Source: Cryptomeria japonica (taxonomy: Eukaryota; Streptophyta; Pinopsida; Cupressales; Cupressaceae). From it: a stretch of DNA of 64,000 nucleotides. How positions within the stretch are numbered: the first letter of the stretch is position 1; every line of letters begins with the position of its first letter. Positions 59,601-64,000 of the stretch are shown here, piece by piece. Location: the NCBI RefSeq assembly GCF_030272615.1, contig NC_081411.1, positions 211,000,744-211,064,743 on the forward strand, read 5' to 3'. Below the pieces are notes generated by a model. The model made no database searches, was not told the origin of the DNA, and saw only the letters and a program-made list of their open reading frames with translations. A program made the translations under genes and the position numbers.

Positions 59601-59650
59601 ATGATGATGATGGTCATGATGATGAGTTGGATGAAGAAGAAGATCAATGA

Positions 59651-60109
59651 CATGAATGAAATGTATGAGATGCAATTATTATATTATCTATTTAATATTG
59701 ATATCTTGATAGAAATTGATTTGACTTATATGGTTACATAAATAATTCATATGTTTTGAATTCTAATGCCATTACTTAATTAATTCATGATGCACCTCTA
59801 GCTATGTGATAGATGGTGATTTAAAATACATATATGATGGATTACATGCTTATGATGATACATGTGACATTTTTTGAACTTTGTGTTTATTTATGGAATG
59901 TGGACTACTTATTATCTATGTGATGGATGGTGATTTATGATACGTATGTGATGGATTACATGTTTATGATGATACATATGTGATTCTTATGATGCTCAAT
60001 TACATATATGATGATACATATGTGATGCTTATGATGCTTATGATACTGCAGTATTTATTGTTTATCAAATTACAAATGTAATGCTTATGATGCTAAATTG
60101 TTGGTGCAG
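59651..60109 (+). other. Intergenic spacer with GAT-rich tandem phrases
   Basis: A ~125-bp phrase (CTATGTGATGGATGGTGATTT ... ATGATGATACATATGTG) appears at about 59803 and 59918, and shorter pieces later. No gene. It separates the CACTA transposase from the SET-domain frame. Confidence 0.5.
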
Positions 60110-61195
60110 GAACTTGAACCCCTTTGACGAGGATCCTGTACAGTCTCATGGATTGATAGGTATAAGTCAATACACATTATAGAAATAATATATTTTTTTT
60201 AAATTACAAGAAAAAAAAACTTCCTCAATTTTTCAAACCTCAACATTAGCAACAAATCTAATACAGTTATCAACATTTGAGGCCCCAGTTGGACTTACTC
60301 AAATTTTAATCTCAACATCAACTTTATGGCCGACTTCTTCATCAATATTACCCTCATTTGCAAAATATCTCTCTCATTACCAACTAACTCTCTCATTTGA
60401 TGGTGCATAGGTATCACCAAATAGGTATTTGTCAGATGTGTCTTCCTTGAGTGAGGGAAATGCAAGAATAGAAGAGGAAAGTGAGACATGTAGTAGATCT
60501 CAAATAGGGAGATCAACTAGAGGTCAAAATATTAGAAGAAAATTCAATAAACGCATGGAATTTTTTCTTGCTCAAGGGGGCTCATGTTCTTATGATGATG
60601 AGACCAAAGGTGACATTGAGGTGCCCTTGAGGTACAAACATCTACTGAAACAATGTGTACCCAAGGAACTTCCTCCAATAAACACTGATTTTTGTGTTAG
60701 TGAGAGGATATATCGCATAGCACCTTCGTCATTACATGGTTTGGGCCTATTTTCCATGGACAACATAAAGGTCTATTACAACAAAGTTGTTGAATTGGTG
60801 GAGTTTGTTAGACCTTGTTACAATTATAATGATTGGATGCAGATTGTTCAATATAAAAAAGTATGCGTAGGTATGCACTGTCAACCAATTATATACAAGA
60901 AAAAGATAATGATCAAAGTAAATGAGTGGTTGTATACATTGATGGAAGGCCAAAAGCAACATGGAATATTGTAGGTTTTATAAATAGTACACGACCTGGG
61001 TCAACTAATAAGCAACCCAATTGCATATTTGAGGCATGTGAGGGAAATTGTGTGTTTGTATGTGTGATAAAATCAATAAGTGTAGGGGAAGAGTTGCTAA
61101 TCAATTACAATTTGAATCATATAGATACAAACAAAGTTACTATCATGGGGGTGGTACGTACTATATATATACCATTTAAGCCAACTTCTAATTAA
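60110..61195 (+). pseudogene. SET-domain ORF within the CACTA element (one frameshift)
   Basis: A short exon at 60110-60159 (GCAG acceptor, GTATAA donor) may precede. The main exon starts at 60411 (GCATAG acceptor) and stays open to 60974; the remainder is open in the next frame to 61195, so one indel near 60905-60930 separates them. The first part has a basic N-terminus and IAPSSLHGLGLFSMDNI, like the first SET motif (GxG-F). The second has NIVGFINSTRPG...QPNC and ISVGEELLINYN, like the NH-S/PNC and GEEL-x-x-Y motifs of SET methyltransferases. SET proteins methylate lysines, often on histones, using S-adenosylmethionine. The usual NHS reads NST here. No post-SET Cys cluster is seen. Activity is unknown, and the frameshift argues for a pseudogene copy. 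Confidence 0.7.
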
Positions 61196-61286
61196 TGAAT
61201 CCAATAAACCATTGTATTATTAAGTTTTTTTGCTAAGTCTATTGGTTTCATTTCGCTAACATTTTTATATTTTTTCTTTGTCATAG

Positions 61287-62068
61287 GGCCACATGGATCC
61301 ACCACATAGCACAGATAGGGGTGTAGGTCTCGACACTTCTACGGAGCAGGTAAACCTCATTGTAATTGTACAAATTAGATAGAAGCAAACTGTTACATTA
61401 TGATCTTTTCTTGAGTGTTTTGAAGTTGTTTTGATATTGTTAATTATATTCTTGTCACAGATGGATGTTCGGGATAAGGGAAAGGAACCTGCAGTACCTT
61501 AGCACCTCCATAGGGATGTGGGGCACTCGACAGTGTTATGAGTTGATGACATCACACTTAGCGCAAACCCTATACAATTGGTACAAAAGAATATTAGAAA
61601 AATTAGCCAAGAGATTGTTGATTTGGCAACCATAAGCCCTCAAACTGATGAGAAAACAAAGAGGGTGCAACTATTATTGTAGACAGTGGAAAACTTGCAA
61701 GTAAGAAGTAATGAAAGCTTTAATCATAACAAAAGTTCAATAATGGTTTATATTTTTTTCTCTTTAATGTCATTAACTAAAATATGTATGTGTTGTTTTT
61801 ACAGAAATTTATAAGGCCTCATCATCCTGGTGGCGATGATCGGGGTATTGCGGGTAGTTCAGGTGATGACCATGTTCTATATATTAAAACCACTCCTTTG
61901 GACTTGTGAACTTGCTTTTTTAATGTTTTATATATTTAATGCATTACTCTTCAGGTGCTGACATGGGTCCGAGGTCGACCCCAGCTGTATTGCCGGCTGT
62001 AATGTGGGCAACACGTAGCATGCAGACATCTTTTGTTGCACTGGCTCATGTTGACCCGCTCACTGGTG
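61287..62068 (+). pseudogene. CACTA second gene, 5' exons (TnpA/Transposase_24-like)
   Basis: Candidate exons with good splice borders: 61287-61349 (starts GHMDPPHSTDRGVG), 61461-61700 (DVRDKGKEPAV...; reads KRVQLLL-stop-TVENLQ), 61805-61862 (KFIRPHHPGGDDRGIAGSSG) and 61955 to about 62068 (GADMGPRSTPAVLPA). The protein is low-complexity and rich in Pro, Gly, Asp and Ser, as in the N-termini of plant TnpA-like proteins. Stops near 61500, 61540 and 61680 show decay. Confidence 0.6.
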
Positions 62069-62144
62069 GTAGATCCCTCTTTTTCTCTCTCTTTCATAAT
62101 GTGTTTATTACCCTTGAAGTGTTCTTTCTTGGAGGCATTTCATA

Positions 62145-63322
62145 GTGGATTCATTTACTATGGCAAGAGATGCACATGAGGATGCGCCAGAGGCAACTAT
62201 TGGTGATAACATATCATCATTTCTTGGATCTTCCCGTATTGCTAGTACATGAATGTTGCAGGCTACATTGGTGGTGAGTGACGAAGAATTGATTCCCTTG
62301 AAGATACAGAAGGCTCCAGGTACTTTAAAATTATTATTATATATAGTCTAATTGTAATTTACTTACTGATCACTCATTTTGGACTAATGATCCCATGTTT
62401 TTTTTGCAGGAAATGATATTTTTTTTATAAAAATCTTAATGACATTACATTGCAGATATTTTGGCCCACCGTACATAAAAGGTGGAACATCATACGTGAA
62501 CTAACCCTTATCCACTATTTTGATTTCATATCATTGCTAGAATAGTTTTCCTTTTATCCATTTCTTGAACTATATCAAAGGTAGCTTCAGTTTCTTTCTA
62601 AATCTAACAGGTTTGTTTTTGCTTTAAAGGTGGAATGACCAAGAAAAAAAGTTAAAAGATGAACTCACAAACCGTATGGTAGGGTTGTTTGGAAATGACA
62701 CATTCGACAAGACTAAGCTCCTAGAAAAAGCTGGCACATATCTAAAGTATGTGAGGGACCAATATATGACACATTTAAAGAAAAACGTAAAGTATGAGCA
62801 TCCCCCCATGATTCCAAAGAGGGAGTGGAAGGACTTGATTTTGGATGCAAAGGAGAGAATTGAAAGGAAAAAAGGAAATACACCACCAGACGCCAGAAGA
62901 AGGTATGTGATACTATTAAGAATGTGAATATTTACTAATTATTCATTATATTTATATAATCTAACATATTTCAAACTTTTCATAGATTGAGTGACACATC
63001 AAAGGCAACCAAGGCAAGACAAGAAAATCATGGGCAACACAAACTCGGCTCTGGTGGTTATATGAAACTTGCTGCACGAATTGTAAGAATCAGTAAATTA
63101 AGTATCACATCAAAATATTTATAAATTGTAAACAATTTTTTTTTTATCAAACAATACAAGCAAAATTCACAATACTAAGCAAAAATGCAGGGCTCTGAAT
63201 TCAATAGAGCGCCCACAGAAGATGACAAGAGAATTGGCTAGCAATAAGGCTATATAGCCATGGCTGAACGGCTACGAGAATTGAGTGGGCAAACACGAGA
63301 TTCTGATGCATCTGTCACAATG
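62145..63322 (+). pseudogene. CACTA second gene, Transposase_24-like core exons
   Basis: Candidate exons at 62145-62320, about 62409-62500, 62631-62901, 62986-63082 and 63191-63322. The core reads NDTFDKTKLLEKAGTYLKYV, IPKREWKDLILDAKERIERK, then KATKARQENHGQHKLGSGGY with the N/K-R-x-x...H-x-x-G-S-x-x-Y pattern of the Ptta/En/Spm Transposase_24 family, then MAERLRELSGQTRDSD. These DNA-binding proteins help TNP2 transposases bind element ends. Stops at about 62251 and 63240 break it. Confidence 0.68.
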
Positions 63323-63455
63323 GTAAATAATCTAAATGAAAATTATTTCAAATTGAATACTTAACCAATAATCTATTTGATGTTAAGTTTCAACATAAAG
63401 TGACTATATTTTTTTTAAATAAGCAAGCAATGATAACACTGCACATGACATTGGA

Positions 63456-64000
63456 ATGCAGCATGATAATCATGGAACAAAACCTATAAATGAAGGTCCG
63501 GATGTGCATCCTAGTAGTGGAGGTATTCATTTGCTATTCAAATTTTTTTATGTAATTATTAATAAAATTAAACATCTTAAATTCAAAATTAGTGTAGTAA
63601 TTAATGTAACCTTTATTCTTAGTATTTTAGAGCATGTAGTCGATGGTGACCAAGTGGAGCATGATCTAGGTAGACAACATCAGGAACATGATGTTCCCCA
63701 ATCAGGTAAAGAGGACCACTGTTATTCCTTTAAACAAATTTAATTGCAATTGGTGTATTGATTAATGTAACGTTTCGTATTTAGAGGGTGTTCAGCATGT
63801 CGAGGTTGAGGCTAGACAAAATGATGTGGAAGATGATATGGCCCCATCAGGTAAAGAGTGTAACGGTTGTGTTCTTTAAATTAATGAAATACTTGTAACA
63901 ATAATAAAAAAATGTTTTGAATTTAACCCAATTCTTTGTTATTGCAGAGGACCCCCCTTTGGTTTAGCATCCTCGTCCTTTGTATAGGACTAGGCATACA
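63456..64000 (+). pseudogene. CACTA second gene, repeated small 3' exons (runs off window)
   Basis: Small exons with similar layout follow: one ending PDVHPSSG near 63521, one reading EHVVDGDQVEHDLGRQHQEH to about 63704 (donor GTAAAGAGG), one reading EGVQHVEVEARQNDVEDDMA at 63785-63849 (donor GTAAAGAGT) and one from 63947 (EDPPLV-stop). The last three look like copies of one acidic exon. The gene continues past 64000. Confidence 0.5.

Larger units (their letters stand above)
54298..59650 (+). pseudogene. CACTA transposase, DUF4216-type region and acidic tail (split by solo LTR)
   Basis: The exon from 54298 reads CNGHKFHIKQLDD, YYGILDDILECDFNSFKLVL and, after a frameshift near 54585, GFTMVNTRSFERFGDEPYVL and PSQCEQVFYSEVPHKLGWSL, a clear DUF4216 region. 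A long acidic tail follows: GATGGT hexamers (GD repeats, 54855-54930), then GAT/GAC triplets (poly-Asp) to 55057. A solo LTR splits the tail at 55058-59600. After removing the LTR and one copy of ATGAT, the frame continues without shift at 59606 through DELDEEEDQ to a TGA at 59648-59650. Confidence 0.85.

Noticed and set aside
1-64000. tRNA or rRNA genes
   Set aside because: None recognised; the only tRNA-related sequences are retroelement primer binding sites.

Overview
The window is nuclear DNA of a seed plant with a large, repeat-rich genome. A gymnosperm is my best guess, from the piled-up long-LTR retroelements, the decayed PPR fragment and the very low gene density, but no diagnostic host gene confirms it. 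I see no rRNA, tRNA, CRISPR array, organellar segment or intact host gene. Almost everything recognisable is transposon-derived, and nearly all the coding relics are broken by stops, frameshifts or deletions.

Layout. (1) 1-7697: a Ty1/copia element on the minus strand, with a 1524-bp 5' LTR (6174-7697), PBS, gag, protease, integrase, RT, RNase H, polypurine tracts and the inner 740 bp of its 3' LTR, which runs off the left edge. (2) 7698-9494: a minisatellite of a 20-bp word present in both orientations, into which the copia element appears to have inserted. 9495-10290: a polypurine block followed by a polypyrimidine block carrying the same roughly 100-bp repeat in opposite orientations. (3) 10291-15738: AT-rich relics, a plus-strand copia LTR (about 11750-12993) and a decayed acidic reading frame. 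(4) 15739-41436: a minus-strand Ty3/gypsy element of the Tat type (gag, protease with G-patch, RT, two RNase H domains, integrase). A second, plus-strand member of the same family (16071-28384) sits inside its 3' LTR, flanked by a perfect 5-bp duplication (ACTAT). The inner copy has lost the gag core, RT, RNase H and integrase catalytic core, keeps a protease ORF, and carries a 1308-bp tandem duplication that gives it three LTR-like copies. (5) 41437-46762: noncoding remains of further LTR elements with several minisatellites. (6) About 46763 to the right edge: a probable large CACTA (En/Spm) element on the plus strand. Its first gene is a TNP2-type transposase that has lost its catalytic core but keeps the DUF4218 and DUF4216 regions and an acidic tail. 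Next comes a SET-domain reading frame, then a multi-exon Transposase_24/TnpA-like gene that continues past the window. A 4543-bp solo LTR (55058-59600) interrupts the acidic tail, with a 5-bp duplication (ATGAT).

How the parts relate. The order of events can be read from the nesting: copia into the minisatellite; the inner Tat element into the outer one; a chromovirus-like LTR into the CACTA transposase, followed by LTR-LTR recombination. The observations most worth following are the SET-domain frame between the two CACTA transposase genes, the replaceable 21-23-bp minisatellites in the Tat 5' leaders, and the PR-only inner Tat derivative with microhomology deletion joints. All coordinates and similarities were read by eye; family names rest on motif recognition, not on database searches.
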